Positions 44,358 to 53,857 of a stretch of 64,000 nucleotides of DNA are shown piece by piece; the first letter of the stretch is position 1, and each line of letters opens with the position of its first letter. The notes below the pieces were generated by a model. It ran no database searches. It saw only the letters and a list, made by a program, of their open reading frames with translations, and was not told the origin of the DNA. The stretch covers positions 2,856,501 to 2,920,500 of the forward strand of contig NZ_CP012836.1 of assembly GCF_001593605.1 (NCBI RefSeq), written 5' to 3'. The translations under genes and the position numbers were made by a program. This DNA is from Algoriphagus sanaruensis (lineage in GTDB: Bacteria > Bacteroidota > Bacteroidia > Cytophagales > Cyclobacteriaceae).

Positions 44358-44734
44358 CCCGTACTCAACATAACTAAGTTACAGGCTGGTAATACCTCAA
44401 TTCCTGCTTCTTTTGCTTGAGCGTAAAACTGGGGATTTTCGGTTCCTGGATTAAAAATAATACGGGATGGATGCAAGCTGATGAGATAATCAATCCATTC
44501 CAGTTGATTTTCTGGGCCGATGTAAAGGGTGATGGTGTGAATATCCTTGAGGTTAGGTTTATCCCTCAGATTTAATATTTCTTTCCCAAAAACTTTCCCT
44601 TTTTTGATGCCGATAGGGACAAAATCAAAACCTCTTTCATGAAGCATCTGTGCGGCAAGAAAAGCATATCGGGATGGATTTTCAGTCGCTCCCACCAATA
44701 ACGTTTTTTTGGTGCCTGATTTAACGACTTCCAT
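44348..44734 (-). CDS. CoA-binding domain protein (YccU-like)
   Basis: A 128-residue Rossmann-like single-domain protein with TLLVGATENPSRYAF and the conserved VFGKEILNLRDKPNL, then RIIFNPGTENPQFYAQAKEAGIEVL and a late Cys (ACNLVML). Proteins of this family bind CoA; their role is not settled. I chose the ATG at 44734 over an upstream TTG. It overlaps the GlsB-like gene by 14 bases and is in its operon. Confidence 0.8.
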   Translation of the reverse strand: MEVVKSGTKKTLLVGATENPSRYAFLAAQMLHERGFDFVPIGIKKGKVFGKEILNLRDKPNLKDIHTITLYIGPENQLEWIDYLISLHPSRIIFNPGTENPQFYAQAKEAGIEVLPACNLVMLSTGQF

Positions 44735-45680
44735 AGACCCGATCTCGATCAAAGGTATCCATGTGACGATGTTTTTTGCTTTCGTAAATATCCGCCAAGG
44801 TGATCATAATCCCCGTTTCCTCCACTTCTCCAAACTCGTCATTCAAGGCAGTCCCAAAAGTCTTCATGGTTGGAGATAAATTCATATAGGTATTGATCAA
44901 AGGAGGAATATTTTCCCCCAAGGAACGGATTTTCCCATTCAGCAATTTATAGCCCTCTTTGTAATCCAAATTTTCAAATGGATTCGGCTTTGAAAGAATA
45001 TCCGTTTCATAGGTTAATGCTAATTCGGGTTTAGGTCTAACCAACTGCTCCTGATCTGGGAAATAATGATTCATAAAATAGAGCAAAAGATCCCGACCCT
45101 CTCGGTTGAAATGGGGATACATCGTTACTTTTCCGAACAAGTGTTTGACATCAGGATTAAGTAACACAACCGCTCCCAAACCGTCCCAAAGGTTATCGAG
45201 ACTGAAAATACCCTTCCGATTATCTAAGCTCGGCTGATATTGAGGCTGAACAAATGACCTCCCAAGTTCTAAGGTGTACGGGATATATTCTTGAATGAAT
45301 TTTTCTGAAAAATCAAACAAATGGGTGGTGGATAGATTCAACTCACCACTGTCCAAAACTGCATTTTTACATAAAATAACCCGATACCCAGCGACAATTT
45401 CTTCATCCTCTTGGTTCCAGGTAATTAATTGATCGTAACATCTTTCGCAAGTGTCATTTTCATCTAAATCAAGCTCCATTCCCGTTCCACCTCCTGCAGC
45501 GCGAAAAGTCAATTCACGAAGTCTTCCGATTTCACGAACTGTATTAGGAGCATTGTGATGATTGACCAAATAGACAAGGTTGTTTCCGTTATTGGTATAT
45601 CGGAGAAAACGCTCAGGTGTCAACTCTTTTTTGATCAGTTCACGAGATACAGGCGGAATGATGTCTACGACCTTATGCAT
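44721..45680 (-). CDS. glsB: GlsB/OlsB-like N-acyltransferase (GNAT-related)
   Basis: A 319-residue protein of the hemolysin/OlsB-type acyltransferase family. Typical features are VREIGRLRELTFRAAGGGTGMELDLDEND (in pieces), VAGYRVILCKNAVL, ELGRSFVQPQYQ and the region LDNLWDGLGAVVLLNP. In Bacteroides and relatives GlsB adds a 3-hydroxy fatty acid to glycine, the first step of glycine (or ornithine) lipid synthesis. The next gene downstream in transcription order is upstream here: the GlsA-like acyltransferase overlaps its start by 8 bases, reproducing the known pair. Glycine versus ornithine cannot be decided. Confidence 0.8.
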   Translation of the reverse strand: MHKVVDIIPPVSRELIKKELTPERFLRYTNNGNNLVYLVNHHNAPNTVREIGRLRELTFRAAGGGTGMELDLDENDTCERCYDQLITWNQEDEEIVAGYRVILCKNAVLDSGELNLSTTHLFDFSEKFIQEYIPYTLELGRSFVQPQYQPSLDNRKGIFSLDNLWDGLGAVVLLNPDVKHLFGKVTMYPHFNREGRDLLLYFMNHYFPDQEQLVRPKPELALTYETDILSKPNPFENLDYKEGYKLLNGKIRSLGENIPPLINTYMNLSPTMKTFGTALNDEFGEVEETGIMITLADIYESKKHRHMDTFDRDRVYGSR

Positions 45681-46494
45681 GCAAATTTCCTAAGTTATAT
45701 ACTTCTTCTTTGATGGACTCTGCCCAAGAAGCATCGAGTTTGGGTTGGTCAAATTGTCGATAGGATATGGGCTTTCCAATTCTGATTTCGATTTTTTTCT
45801 TTCGCTGTTGGTACATCTCATCCACTAGCCAAAACATTTCTAGATTTGCCTTAAGTCCTATCTTTTTTCTGAAGTTGGCAAGATTATAAAAAAACTCAGA
45901 ATTCCTACCACCAATATGGCAAGGGATAATATCGAGCTGGTATTTTCTGGCTTTGGTAACAAAGCTTTTTTTCCATTCCAAATCTTTAATAATTCCGCTT
46001 TGCTTTCTTGAAACTAGACCTGCTGGAAAAATCAAAACCGCATGCCCATTGGAATAAGCCTCTTCGATTTTAAGATTGGCTTCCTTCGAATTTCTTCCGT
46101 GCTTATTGACAGGAACGAAGATCGGCTCAAAATTATCAAAGGTCATGAGGAGGTCATTCACGAGAAATCGGATGTCTGGCCGGATTTTTCCAACTGCATG
46201 GATAAAAGCAATCCCGTCCATTCCTCCTAAAGGATGATTAGAGGCCAAAATAACTCCGCCTGTTTTTGGAATATTTTCGCCTCCAATGAGCTTTACTTCA
46301 ACTTCAAATTCATCAATAAGCGCATCGGCAAAAGACAATCCCTTTTTTTCCAAATGCTTTTCCAATACCTCATTAAGCCAAGCCTCATGAGTAACCCGCT
46401 TGATGTAATTCAATAAAAAACCTGGCATCCATTTCAAAAGCTTGGGATTCTTGCTGCCAATGGCTTTTTCGATATCGATAAATTTCTTTGACAT
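45673..46494 (-). CDS. glsA: GlsA/OlsA-like O-acyltransferase (PlsC family)
   Basis: A 273-residue 1-acyl-glycerol-3-phosphate-acyltransferase-like enzyme. The HX4D motif is ASNHPLGGMDG, and the second substrate motif region is AVLIFPAGLVSRK. In the glycine-lipid pathway GlsA adds the second acyl chain to the product of GlsB, which is encoded by the overlapping gene. I chose the ATG at 46494 (MSKKFIDIEKAIG); a longer frame from 46623 adds 43 unlikely residues. Confidence 0.8.
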   Translation of the reverse strand: MSKKFIDIEKAIGSKNPKLLKWMPGFLLNYIKRVTHEAWLNEVLEKHLEKKGLSFADALIDEFEVEVKLIGGENIPKTGGVILASNHPLGGMDGIAFIHAVGKIRPDIRFLVNDLLMTFDNFEPIFVPVNKHGRNSKEANLKIEEAYSNGHAVLIFPAGLVSRKQSGIIKDLEWKKSFVTKARKYQLDIIPCHIGGRNSEFFYNLANFRKKIGLKANLEMFWLVDEMYQQRKKKIEIRIGKPISYRQFDQPKLDASWAESIKEEVYNLGNLHA

Positions 46495-46663
46495 AGGGTC
46501 AAATCTGTTCAGGATTGGGTGAAAATCCTTGGGTTTATTTTGCCGTGATTCGATAAAAGTACAAAAAATTAACCCAAGGAACTTTTCAAGTTTATCAACC
46601 ATTTTTAGTGTCTTGATAACCAAGCAACTTGAATTTTTGTAGTAATAGAAAATTGCTCATCAA

Positions 46664-47491
46664 ATGAATATTGTACTTACCGGAAGTACCTCAGGAATAG
46701 GTTGGGAAACACTCAAAGCCCTCATGCCCTTGGCAGATCGGGTATTTCTTCCCGTCAGAAACATTTCAAAAGCTGAAAAATTGACCCAGCACCTTTTTCA
46801 AAAAGAAAAAATTGTGTTGATCCCCATGGATCTCAGTTTGATGTCGGAAGTGAAAAAGGGTGCAATGGAGATTTTGGAACAGTGTAAGGAAATCCATATA
46901 TTGATCAACAATGCCGGAGGAATTTTCCCTTCAGGAAAGAAGACTTCGGAAGGTTTAGATCTCACGTTTGCCACAAATCATCTTGGTCATTTTTTATTGA
47001 CCCGAGAACTCATGCCTGCCTTGATTCGTGGACAGGCAAAAATCATCCATGTCAGTTCTATGGCTCATCAAATTGCCACTGATCCAAGTCAGGACTTAGG
47101 CCTTTTGAAAAGCAGTAATACTGGTTCTGCATACGGAAAAGCTAAATTGTATAATATTCTGTTTTCCAATGAATTAAAAAATAGATTTGCAAGCAAAGGA
47201 ATAAGCTCTTATTCCTTACATCCGGGAGCTGTTCGAACTTCATTTGGATCCGAAACTTCCCTCTGGGCGAAGCTAATTATTGAGGTGAGCAAGGTGTTTT
47301 TTATCAGTCCAAAATCAGGTGCACAAACCAGCATTTTCCTTGCAACAACCCCAAAAAATCAATTGAAAAACGGGGGATATTACATTCGAAAAAAATCGAA
47401 GCCTACCAGTTCTTTGGCTAAAAATCAGAAACTCGCATCCGCACTTTGGGAATACAGCGAAGATGTGTTGAAAAATCTAGGGCTTATTTAA
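46664..47491 (+). CDS. Short-chain dehydrogenase/reductase
   Basis: A 275-residue SDR with the NAD(P) motif TGSTSGIGWETL, NNAGG, and catalytic Ser-Tyr-Lys (HVSSMA, then SAYGKAKLYN). The C-terminus resembles retinol-dehydrogenase/WW-oxidoreductase-like SDRs (FLATTPKNQLKNGGYYI), although that family label does not prove retinol as substrate. Distance to the retinal genes is about 2 kb with the lipid operon between, so a link is unlikely. Confidence 0.85.
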   Translation: MNIVLTGSTSGIGWETLKALMPLADRVFLPVRNISKAEKLTQHLFQKEKIVLIPMDLSLMSEVKKGAMEILEQCKEIHILINNAGGIFPSGKKTSEGLDLTFATNHLGHFLLTRELMPALIRGQAKIIHVSSMAHQIATDPSQDLGLLKSSNTGSAYGKAKLYNILFSNELKNRFASKGISSYSLHPGAVRTSFGSETSLWAKLIIEVSKVFFISPKSGAQTSIFLATTPKNQLKNGGYYIRKKSKPTSSLAKNQKLASALWEYSEDVLKNLGLI

Positions 47492-47553
47492 CACTGTGTT
47501 TGTAAGCTCTAATGCTGGTCGCTAAGCCGGGAGAATTACCTATTTTTGCAGCA

Positions 47554-48450
47554 ATGAATGAAACTATCCTATCTCTTTGTCCAGGACCATGGAGCGATTA
47601 TGAACTAATCGACACCGGAGGATTTGAAAAACTAGAGCGTTTTGGCAAGTTTATCCTGAGTCGTCCCGAGCCACAAGCTATTTGGGATAAAAGTCTTCCA
47701 GAGTCCGAATGGCGGAAATTAGCGCATGCTCATTTTGCTAAAGAGAAAAATAACCCTGAAAAAGGTCACTGGCAGCAACTTAAATCCATGCCTCACAACT
47801 GGCAAATCGGCTATGAAAACGCAGAAGGGCTAAGCATAAAATTGAATCTTGCTCAGACATCTTTCAAGCACATCGGTCTTTTTCCAGAGCAAGCTGTCAA
47901 TTGGGATTACCTCTATCGAAAATTGAAAGAATTCCCAGGTGCAAAACCAAAAGTGCTTAACCTTTTTGGGTATACAGGAGCTGCTAGTATTGCTGCAAGG
48001 GCAGCCGGAGCCGAGGTATCGCATCTCGATTCGGTCAAGCAAGTGGTGACTTGGACAAAACACAATATGGAATCGTCCAATTTGGATGGCATCCGCTGGA
48101 TTGTGGATGATGCAATGAAATTTATCAAAAGGGAAGCCCGGCGAGGAAATAGTTATCAAGCCATCATTTTAGATCCCCCAGCTTATGGGCGAGGTCCTGA
48201 AGGAGAAAAGTGGATTCTGGAAGAGCAGATCAATGACATGCTCAAAACTTGCAAGGAAATCCTTGACCCTAAAAATCACCTTTTGCTCTTGAATATGTAT
48301 TCGTTGAGCTTTTCCTCGATTATTGCTGCAAACTTGATCCAGTCCAATTTTGGACCGGTGAAAAATGCTGAGCATGGAGAATTGTATCTTCAGGAAAAAC
48401 AAGGAAAAAAGCTTCCACTTGGTATTTTCTTCCGATTCTCAAGTTTTTGA
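47554..48450 (+). CDS. Class I SAM-dependent RNA methyltransferase, RlmI-like
   Basis: A 298-residue methyltransferase. The SAM site is KVLNLFGYTGAASIAARAAGAEV; the catalytic-loop motif IILDPPAYGRG and the later YSLSFSS fit RlmI/RlmK-type m5C rRNA methyltransferases. The N-terminal PUA domain of RlmI is missing, so it is a shorter member. I chose the ATG at 47554. TATTTTTG at 47541-47548 looks like a Bacteroidota -7 box only 6 bases upstream, which would make the mRNA nearly leaderless. Confidence 0.8.
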   Translation: MNETILSLCPGPWSDYELIDTGGFEKLERFGKFILSRPEPQAIWDKSLPESEWRKLAHAHFAKEKNNPEKGHWQQLKSMPHNWQIGYENAEGLSIKLNLAQTSFKHIGLFPEQAVNWDYLYRKLKEFPGAKPKVLNLFGYTGAASIAARAAGAEVSHLDSVKQVVTWTKHNMESSNLDGIRWIVDDAMKFIKREARRGNSYQAIILDPPAYGRGPEGEKWILEEQINDMLKTCKEILDPKNHLLLLNMYSLSFSSIIAANLIQSNFGPVKNAEHGELYLQEKQGKKLPLGIFFRFSSF

Positions 48451-48463
48451 CCAAGAGTTAAAA

Positions 48464-49645
48464 ATGAATAATCGACAGCTTTTTTTAGCCCATTTGGCAC
48501 AAACCACTGATTTTCCACTGATGATTGAAGTGGAAAAGGCAGAGGGAATCCATCTGTTTGGACCAAATGGGGAAAAATACATCGATCTGATTTCCGGGAT
48601 CGGGGTCAGCAATGTAGGACACCGACATCCGAAGGTATTGAATGCTATTCAAAACCAATTGGATAAATACCTCCACCTGATGGTTTATGGTGAATATGTG
48701 CAAACACCTCAAACCCTTTTGGCAAAAGCGCTCACGGATACTCTTCCCTCCCACTTGGACAATGTCTATTTGGTCAATAGCGGTTCAGAAGCTGTGGAAG
48801 GTGCCCTAAAACTAGCTAAGCGATACACCAATCGTAGAGAAATTATTTCCTGTGTAAATGCCTATCATGGAAGTAGCCATGGTTCACTTAGTGTTGGTGG
48901 AAACGAGGTTTTCAAGCGCGCTTACCGTCCACTACTTCCAGGGATTTCCCACATTTTTTATGGAAGCTTCTCTGATTTGGAAAAAATCACCGAGCAAACC
49001 GCAGCCGTAATTATCGAGACTATTCAAGGGGAAGCAGGAATTCGCGTTGCTTGTAAGGAATACTTTCAAGCCTTAAGACAGAAGTGTACTCAAACCGGGA
49101 CACTTTTGATTTTGGATGAAATTCAAGCTGGATTTGGTCGTACTGGGAAAATGTGGGCTTTCGAGCATTTTGACATCATTCCTGATATTTTGGTTTGTGC
49201 AAAAGGAATGGGAGGAGGAATGCCAATTGGCGCATTTATAGCGAACAAAGAAGTGATGGGGGTATTCAAAAACAATCCCCTATTAGGACACATTACCACG
49301 TTTGGAGGCCACCCAGTTTCCGCATCCGCATCTTTGGCTACCGTTCAAATTCTGCATGAGGAAAATCTCATCGAACAAGTAGAACCAAAAGCAAACCTCT
49401 TTAAATCCCTATTGGTCCACCCCAAAATCAAAGCGATTCGAAATAAAGGCCTAATGATGGCTGTCGAATTTGAATCCTTCGAGGTCTTGAAAAAAATTAT
49501 TGACCGAGCTATCGAATTGGGAGTCATTACCGATTGGTTTCTTTTCTGCGATGATTCCATGCGAATTGCCCCGCCTTTGATTATTACCGAATCAGAGATT
49601 CGCCAAGCCTGTTCTACTATTCTCCAAGCGATCGAAGAATCATAA
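48464..49645 (+). CDS. Class III PLP-dependent aminotransferase
   Basis: A 393-residue aminotransferase of the ornithine/acetylornithine/4-aminobutyrate group. VNSGSEAVEGALKLAKRYT is the cofactor phosphate region, LILDEIQAGFGRTGKMWAFE contains the PLP-binding Asp, and VCAKGMGGGMPIGA the Schiff-base Lys. The amino donor cannot be told from sequence. I chose the ATG at 48464, 13 bases after the methyltransferase stop; the longer upstream frame overlaps that gene. Confidence 0.87.
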   Translation: MNNRQLFLAHLAQTTDFPLMIEVEKAEGIHLFGPNGEKYIDLISGIGVSNVGHRHPKVLNAIQNQLDKYLHLMVYGEYVQTPQTLLAKALTDTLPSHLDNVYLVNSGSEAVEGALKLAKRYTNRREIISCVNAYHGSSHGSLSVGGNEVFKRAYRPLLPGISHIFYGSFSDLEKITEQTAAVIIETIQGEAGIRVACKEYFQALRQKCTQTGTLLILDEIQAGFGRTGKMWAFEHFDIIPDILVCAKGMGGGMPIGAFIANKEVMGVFKNNPLLGHITTFGGHPVSASASLATVQILHEENLIEQVEPKANLFKSLLVHPKIKAIRNKGLMMAVEFESFEVLKKIIDRAIELGVITDWFLFCDDSMRIAPPLIITESEIRQACSTILQAIEES

Positions 49646-49656
49646 TCGGCAAATCC

Positions 49657-49941
49657 ATGGGCGAAAAATTATGTTCGACTTGCGGTCAATGGTCTACTTG
49701 GAATCAAAATCCTTCAGACAGATGTGTTCACTGCGGGGAGACACTGGGCCAAAAAGAATTAGATAAAGTAACCAAAAGAGAGAATCATATTCGGTCTACA
49801 GAAGAAAATTGGATGTTTTTCATTCGTGAATCTGATCCGGCCTGGAAAGTTCACCTCAAAAAAATCGGAAATTTTTTCTACACCATCTTTATGGCAATCA
49901 TCAGTTTCATTCTCTGGTTTATTGCTGCATTTCCAGGATGA
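49657..49941 (+). CDS. Small zinc-ribbon membrane protein
   Basis: A 94-residue protein. The N-terminal zinc ribbon has two Cys pairs (LCSTCGQW and RCVHCGE) and the C-terminal helix IFMAIISFILWFIAAFPG is a membrane anchor. It follows the aminotransferase by 11 bases. Small zinc-ribbon membrane proteins of this layout are common and uncharacterised in Bacteroidota; function unknown. Confidence 0.72.
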   Translation: MGEKLCSTCGQWSTWNQNPSDRCVHCGETLGQKELDKVTKRENHIRSTEENWMFFIRESDPAWKVHLKKIGNFFYTIFMAIISFILWFIAAFPG

Positions 49942-49961
49942 GCATCTTTAAAAAACGGAAT

Positions 49962-49989
49962 CCTCCAAGGGTTCTAAAACCCTTGGAGG
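49962..49989. repeat. Perfect 12-bp inverted repeat without T tract
   Basis: CCTCCAAGGGTT-N4-AACCCTTGGAGG lies in the 62-base gap between the zinc-ribbon gene and the next gene. There is no T run on either side, so it is not a standard terminator. It may stabilise the upstream mRNA end or slow readthrough. Confidence 0.6.
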
Positions 49990-50003
49990 GTTGATTTCCC
50001 TGC

Positions 50004-50363
50004 ATGAGCGTATTCAAAAACCCATATTTCTTCATCCCGGTACTCCTTTTTGCTGGGAATCAAGTGCTCGAAAAAGGCTTTGGAATCTTTGTTCCCATTG
50101 TTCATGCCTACTTAGATGACCTTCTCGCAATGCCGGTAATTCTTGGAATCACACTGCATATCTATCGATGGATTCATCCGCTCAAAAATCAATTCATTTT
50201 TAAAAATCAACACATCGTGGTCGCTACAACTTACGTGGCATTGATGTTTGAATTTGTGCTTCCCAAATTTTCCAGCACCTATACTGCCGACTATTGGGAT
50301 ATCCTATGTTATTGTTTGGGAGCAATCCTCTTTAAATTTCAAATTAACTATCCTAAAAAATAG
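50004..50363 (+). CDS. Small polytopic membrane protein
   Basis: A 119-residue hydrophobic protein with three or four helices (FFIPVLLFAGNQVLEKGFG, LAMPVILGITLHIYRWIHP, VVATTYVALMFEFVLPKF). No catalytic motif is visible. It resembles the VanZ-like or 'magnesium citrate secondary transporter' labels given to small Bacteroidota proteins, but I cannot support a transport function. Probably a single gene between the zinc-ribbon and penicillin-acylase genes. Confidence 0.65.
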   Translation: MSVFKNPYFFIPVLLFAGNQVLEKGFGIFVPIVHAYLDDLLAMPVILGITLHIYRWIHPLKNQFIFKNQHIVVATTYVALMFEFVLPKFSSTYTADYWDILCYCLGAILFKFQINYPKK

Positions 50364-50447
50364 ATTTTCAATAAGTTAATTAATCGGAAGGTTTTCAGCT
50401 TTTCCAACTCATAGGATTCATTTATCTTTTCCCAAAATTTCTTTCAA

Positions 50448-52844
50448 ATGAAAAAACTAGTCAGCTTAATCGGTGCGCTATTTCTAATATTGGTTCTTGG
50501 AATATTGGGATTTGTTTTTTGGCAATCCCCCAGCTACAAAGGAGAATTGAAGCTTTCCGGACTCAAGGAAGAGGTTGAAATCTACTTTGACAAGTTTGGA
50601 ATTCCACACATTTACGCAGAAAACGAATCGGATGCCTATCGAGCTTTAGGATATATCCATGCCAAAGAACGCTTGTTTCAACTAGAAATGATGCGCAGGG
50701 TTGGATCAGGAACATTGTCAGAATTTTTAGGACCTGACTTTATAGAAATCGATCAGTTTTTTCACACCCTCGGTATCCCCAAACATGCCAAGGAAAGTAA
50801 TGCTGCATTTATGGCTCAAGGAGAAACTCCTTGGAAAAAGGCTGCAGATGCCTATGTAAGTGGTGTGAATGAATTCATTCAAAATGGGAAACTTCCTGTT
50901 GAATATCTTCTTCTGGGGGAAAAGCCAAGGTTGTATTCCTTGGAAGATATGCATTCCATTTTGGGATATATGTCCTTCACTTTTGCCATGGGATTGAAAA
51001 CAGATCCTTTGGTCACTAAAATGTCACGGGAACTAGGACCAGACTACCTAGCCTCCATTTCCGTGCAAACTCTTCCTGAACACCACGTCATACCCAATCA
51101 TTATCCTGACTCTCTGAATACTGAAAACCTTTTGGTGACTTCCGAGCTTTCAGCCCTACTTGAAAAGCTTCCTGTCCCACTTCTTGAAGGCTCAAATTCT
51201 TGGGTGATTTCAGGTAGTCGTACGCAATCAGGTCAAGTGCTTTTCAATAACGATACACATATCGGATTTGCCTCTCCTTCTGTTTGGTTTGAAGCACATT
51301 TGGAGTATCCTGGATTTAGCTTTTATGGGAATCATTTGGCGGGGATCCCCTTTGGCCTAGTGGGACATAGTCGTCACCACAGCGTTGGACTAACCATGTT
51401 TGAAAACGACGACCAGGACTTTTTTGAAGAAAAACTCAATCCTTCCAATCCCAATGAAATTCTCATTGGTGAGCAACCTTTCCCAATTAAGTCAAGAAAA
51501 GAAACCCTCAAGGTAAAAGGTAAAGATCCCATCGAATTTGAAATCCGAGAGACTGTTCATGGACCAATTATGAATCCAGTGGTGAAAGAAATTGCAACCC
51601 TGACCTCAAATCCGATTTCTTCTTGGTGGGTATTTGTGTTAGAACCTTCTAGAGCCATGGAAGCACTCTATCAAATCAACCATGCTGAATCTATGCAACA
51701 AGTAGCTGACGCTGCTGCATTGATTCATGCTCCAGGGCTCAATATTATGTATGGAGATAAATGGGGAAATATTGCATGGTGGGCAGCGGCCAAACTTCCG
51801 ATCCGAGCTGAAAAAGTCCATTCTAAGATCTTTGCTGATGGCTCTGATCCTGAATCCCAGCCCAAAGGCTGGTATCCATTTACTGAAAATCCACAGAGCA
51901 TCAATCCACCTTCTGGATTCGTAGCATCTGCAAATAATCAACCTGACACTACCAGAAATGGGATTTTCTTCCCGGGCTATTATTACCCTGGTGAACGTTG
52001 GAACCGAATTGCCAAAACCATTACCTCCCGAGAGGATTGGGATCTTGAATCGATCAAGTCACTTCAATTGGAAACTGTCAATGAAGTTTCGGTTGAAAAT
52101 GCAAAGCTTATGTTATCTCAAATTGACCGTAGGCAATTTGACGAGCATTCCCAAATTCTCGATGAATTGGCGCTTTGGGAAGGAAATCACAAGCTGAATC
52201 TTTCCGCTCCCACGTTATATTACAAATGGCTATATCATATCCTGCGATTAGCAATGGAAGATGAATTGGGAAAAGATGGATTTGAGGCCTATCTCCAAAC
52301 CTTCATGATGATCCGCAGTACGCACCACTTCCTGAAACATGAAGAAAATAAATGGTGGGATAATCGATCTACTGACATTTTTGAATCTCGATCAGAGATA
52401 ATCAGTGAAGCTTTAGCCATCAGCCTGGAGGAATTAAGCACCCAGTTTGGAGAAAATTCCAGAGAATGGGATTGGGAAAAAGCGGTGACGATTGAACATC
52501 CTCATCCGCTTGGAGCAAAAAAGCCCTTAGATAAAATTTTCAACATCAAAACTGAAGCGGTAGAGGCTAATGAAGAGGCTGTTAACAAACTGGCTTTCAA
52601 GCTAAATAGCGAAGGAATCTACAAAGTAACTTCTGGCCCGGCCATGCGGATTATATTAGATTTTGCAGATGTGGAAGGCTCGGTTTCTGTGCTTCCTACT
52701 GGCAATAGTGGCAACCGATTCAGTAAACACTACGCAGACCAAAAGGAACTCTATGCTAAAGGAAAATATCGTCCTCAATTGATGAATGAAAAGACGATCA
52801 AGGAAAAATCTCTTTCTAAAATTTTGCTTCTTCCACATGAATAA
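50448..52844 (+). CDS. Penicillin acylase family N-terminal-nucleophile hydrolase
   Basis: A 798-residue exported hydrolase with an N-terminal hydrophobic signal or anchor (residues 4-25). It is made as a precursor: the cleavage and nucleophile site is LLEGSNSW with Ser250, followed by SGQVLFNNDTHIGFASPS, the first part of the beta subunit. ENDDQDFFEE and HAPGLNIMYGDKWGNIAWW further fit the family. Related enzymes cut penicillins, acyl-homoserine lactones or aculeacin; which one is not clear. The downstream DinB gene overlaps its end by 8 bases. Confidence 0.87.
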   Translation: MKKLVSLIGALFLILVLGILGFVFWQSPSYKGELKLSGLKEEVEIYFDKFGIPHIYAENESDAYRALGYIHAKERLFQLEMMRRVGSGTLSEFLGPDFIEIDQFFHTLGIPKHAKESNAAFMAQGETPWKKAADAYVSGVNEFIQNGKLPVEYLLLGEKPRLYSLEDMHSILGYMSFTFAMGLKTDPLVTKMSRELGPDYLASISVQTLPEHHVIPNHYPDSLNTENLLVTSELSALLEKLPVPLLEGSNSWVISGSRTQSGQVLFNNDTHIGFASPSVWFEAHLEYPGFSFYGNHLAGIPFGLVGHSRHHSVGLTMFENDDQDFFEEKLNPSNPNEILIGEQPFPIKSRKETLKVKGKDPIEFEIRETVHGPIMNPVVKEIATLTSNPISSWWVFVLEPSRAMEALYQINHAESMQQVADAAALIHAPGLNIMYGDKWGNIAWWAAAKLPIRAEKVHSKIFADGSDPESQPKGWYPFTENPQSINPPSGFVASANNQPDTTRNGIFFPGYYYPGERWNRIAKTITSREDWDLESIKSLQLETVNEVSVENAKLMLSQIDRRQFDEHSQILDELALWEGNHKLNLSAPTLYYKWLYHILRLAMEDELGKDGFEAYLQTFMMIRSTHHFLKHEENKWWDNRSTDIFESRSEIISEALAISLEELSTQFGENSREWDWEKAVTIEHPHPLGAKKPLDKIFNIKTEAVEANEEAVNKLAFKLNSEGIYKVTSGPAMRIILDFADVEGSVSVLPTGNSGNRFSKHYADQKELYAKGKYRPQLMNEKTIKEKSLSKILLLPHE

Positions 52845-53334
52845 TACGTTGTCGATATTTATTCAAAAAGAACTGTGGAAGCAATTTGGTGCTGGATTGG
52901 ATATGTTGTCTGATTCGATCAGTGCATGTCCGGATGCCATTTGGGAATCAGACATTAGGTTCTCCCAAATGGCTTACCATACCTTATTTTTCCTTGATTA
53001 TTACCTGACCAAAGAACCTGTTGGATTTTCACAGCCCACTCACTTCACCTACTCTGAATTTGAGGAAGACCCTGAAGTAATCATTTTTCCAAAAGCTGAC
53101 TTAGGCCTGTACCTAGAAGGTTGTCGATCCAAAGCAAGAGATTTCATTTTCTCCCTTAATGAAACCCAACTTGAAAAGAGATGGATCAATGAATCCAGAA
53201 CAATGGATTTTTCAATGCTTGAGATTTTACTTTATAATCTCAGGCATGTCCAACACCATGTAGGACAACTAAATCTTTTGCTTCGACAAACGATCCATCA
53301 GGCTCCCGAATGGATTTACAGAGCTAAAGTTTGA
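52837..53334 (+). CDS. DinB family four-helix protein
   Basis: A 165-residue DinB/YfiT-fold protein. The metal-binding His triad is suggested by MAYHTLFFLDYYL and LRHVQHHVGQLNLLLR. The family includes thiol-S-transferases and uncharacterised stress proteins. I chose the ATG at 52837, which overlaps the acylase stop by 8 bases; the longer frame starts inside the acylase gene. Confidence 0.82.
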   Translation: MNNTLSIFIQKELWKQFGAGLDMLSDSISACPDAIWESDIRFSQMAYHTLFFLDYYLTKEPVGFSQPTHFTYSEFEEDPEVIIFPKADLGLYLEGCRSKARDFIFSLNETQLEKRWINESRTMDFSMLEILLYNLRHVQHHVGQLNLLLRQTIHQAPEWIYRAKV

Positions 53335-53379
53335 AAACTCCTTTGCTCATTTCAGAGTTGAATTAAAAAATCCAAAGAG

Positions 53380-53802
53380 ATGAAAAGTAAACCTAAGAAA
53401 GAATATCCCATTCAAAAATCGAAAGAGGAATGGGAAGAAATTTTAGATCCCCACTCCTACCATGTACTTAGAGAAAAAGGAACTGAAAGACCATTTACTG
53501 GACAATATTACTTGAATAAAGAAACAGGAATCTACGAATGTCGCGCCTGTGGGAATGAAATTTTTCACTCTTCCAAAAAGTATGACAGCGGCTGTGGATG
53601 GCCAAGTTTCACAGAACCAATTCGACCTGAAGCCATTGACGTGCAAATGGACTACAGCCACTTCATGATCCGTGAAGAGATTCTCTGCGCTAACTGTGGG
53701 GGTCATCTTGGACACCGCTTTCCTGATGGACCGCAAGACCAAGGCGGCATCCGATATTGCATCAATTCTGTAAGTATGGATTTCAAAAAGGGGGATAAAT
53801 AG
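53380..53802 (+). CDS. msrB: Peptide methionine-R-sulfoxide reductase MsrB
   Basis: A 140-residue MsrB that reduces methionine-R-sulfoxide in proteins. It has the structural zinc site (ECRACGNEIF and CANCGGHLGH), GCGWPSFTEPI for substrate, and the catalytic Cys in IRYCINSVSM. It has no signal peptide, so it is cytoplasmic. Single gene with a 45-base gap from DinB. Confidence 0.94.
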   Translation: MKSKPKKEYPIQKSKEEWEEILDPHSYHVLREKGTERPFTGQYYLNKETGIYECRACGNEIFHSSKKYDSGCGWPSFTEPIRPEAIDVQMDYSHFMIREEILCANCGGHLGHRFPDGPQDQGGIRYCINSVSMDFKKGDK

Positions 53803-53857
53803 ATATTTTTTGATTATCCGCTATTGCATCAAAATCCAAAACTCCTTTGGTTTGGCG

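Noticed and set aside
46664..47491. SDR as a retinal-metabolising enzyme of the rhodopsin cluster
   Set aside because: It is separated from blh by three genes of an opposite-strand operon, and family resemblance alone does not show retinoid use.
49962..49989. Hairpin as a standard intrinsic terminator
   Set aside because: The stem is perfect but there is no T tract on either strand.
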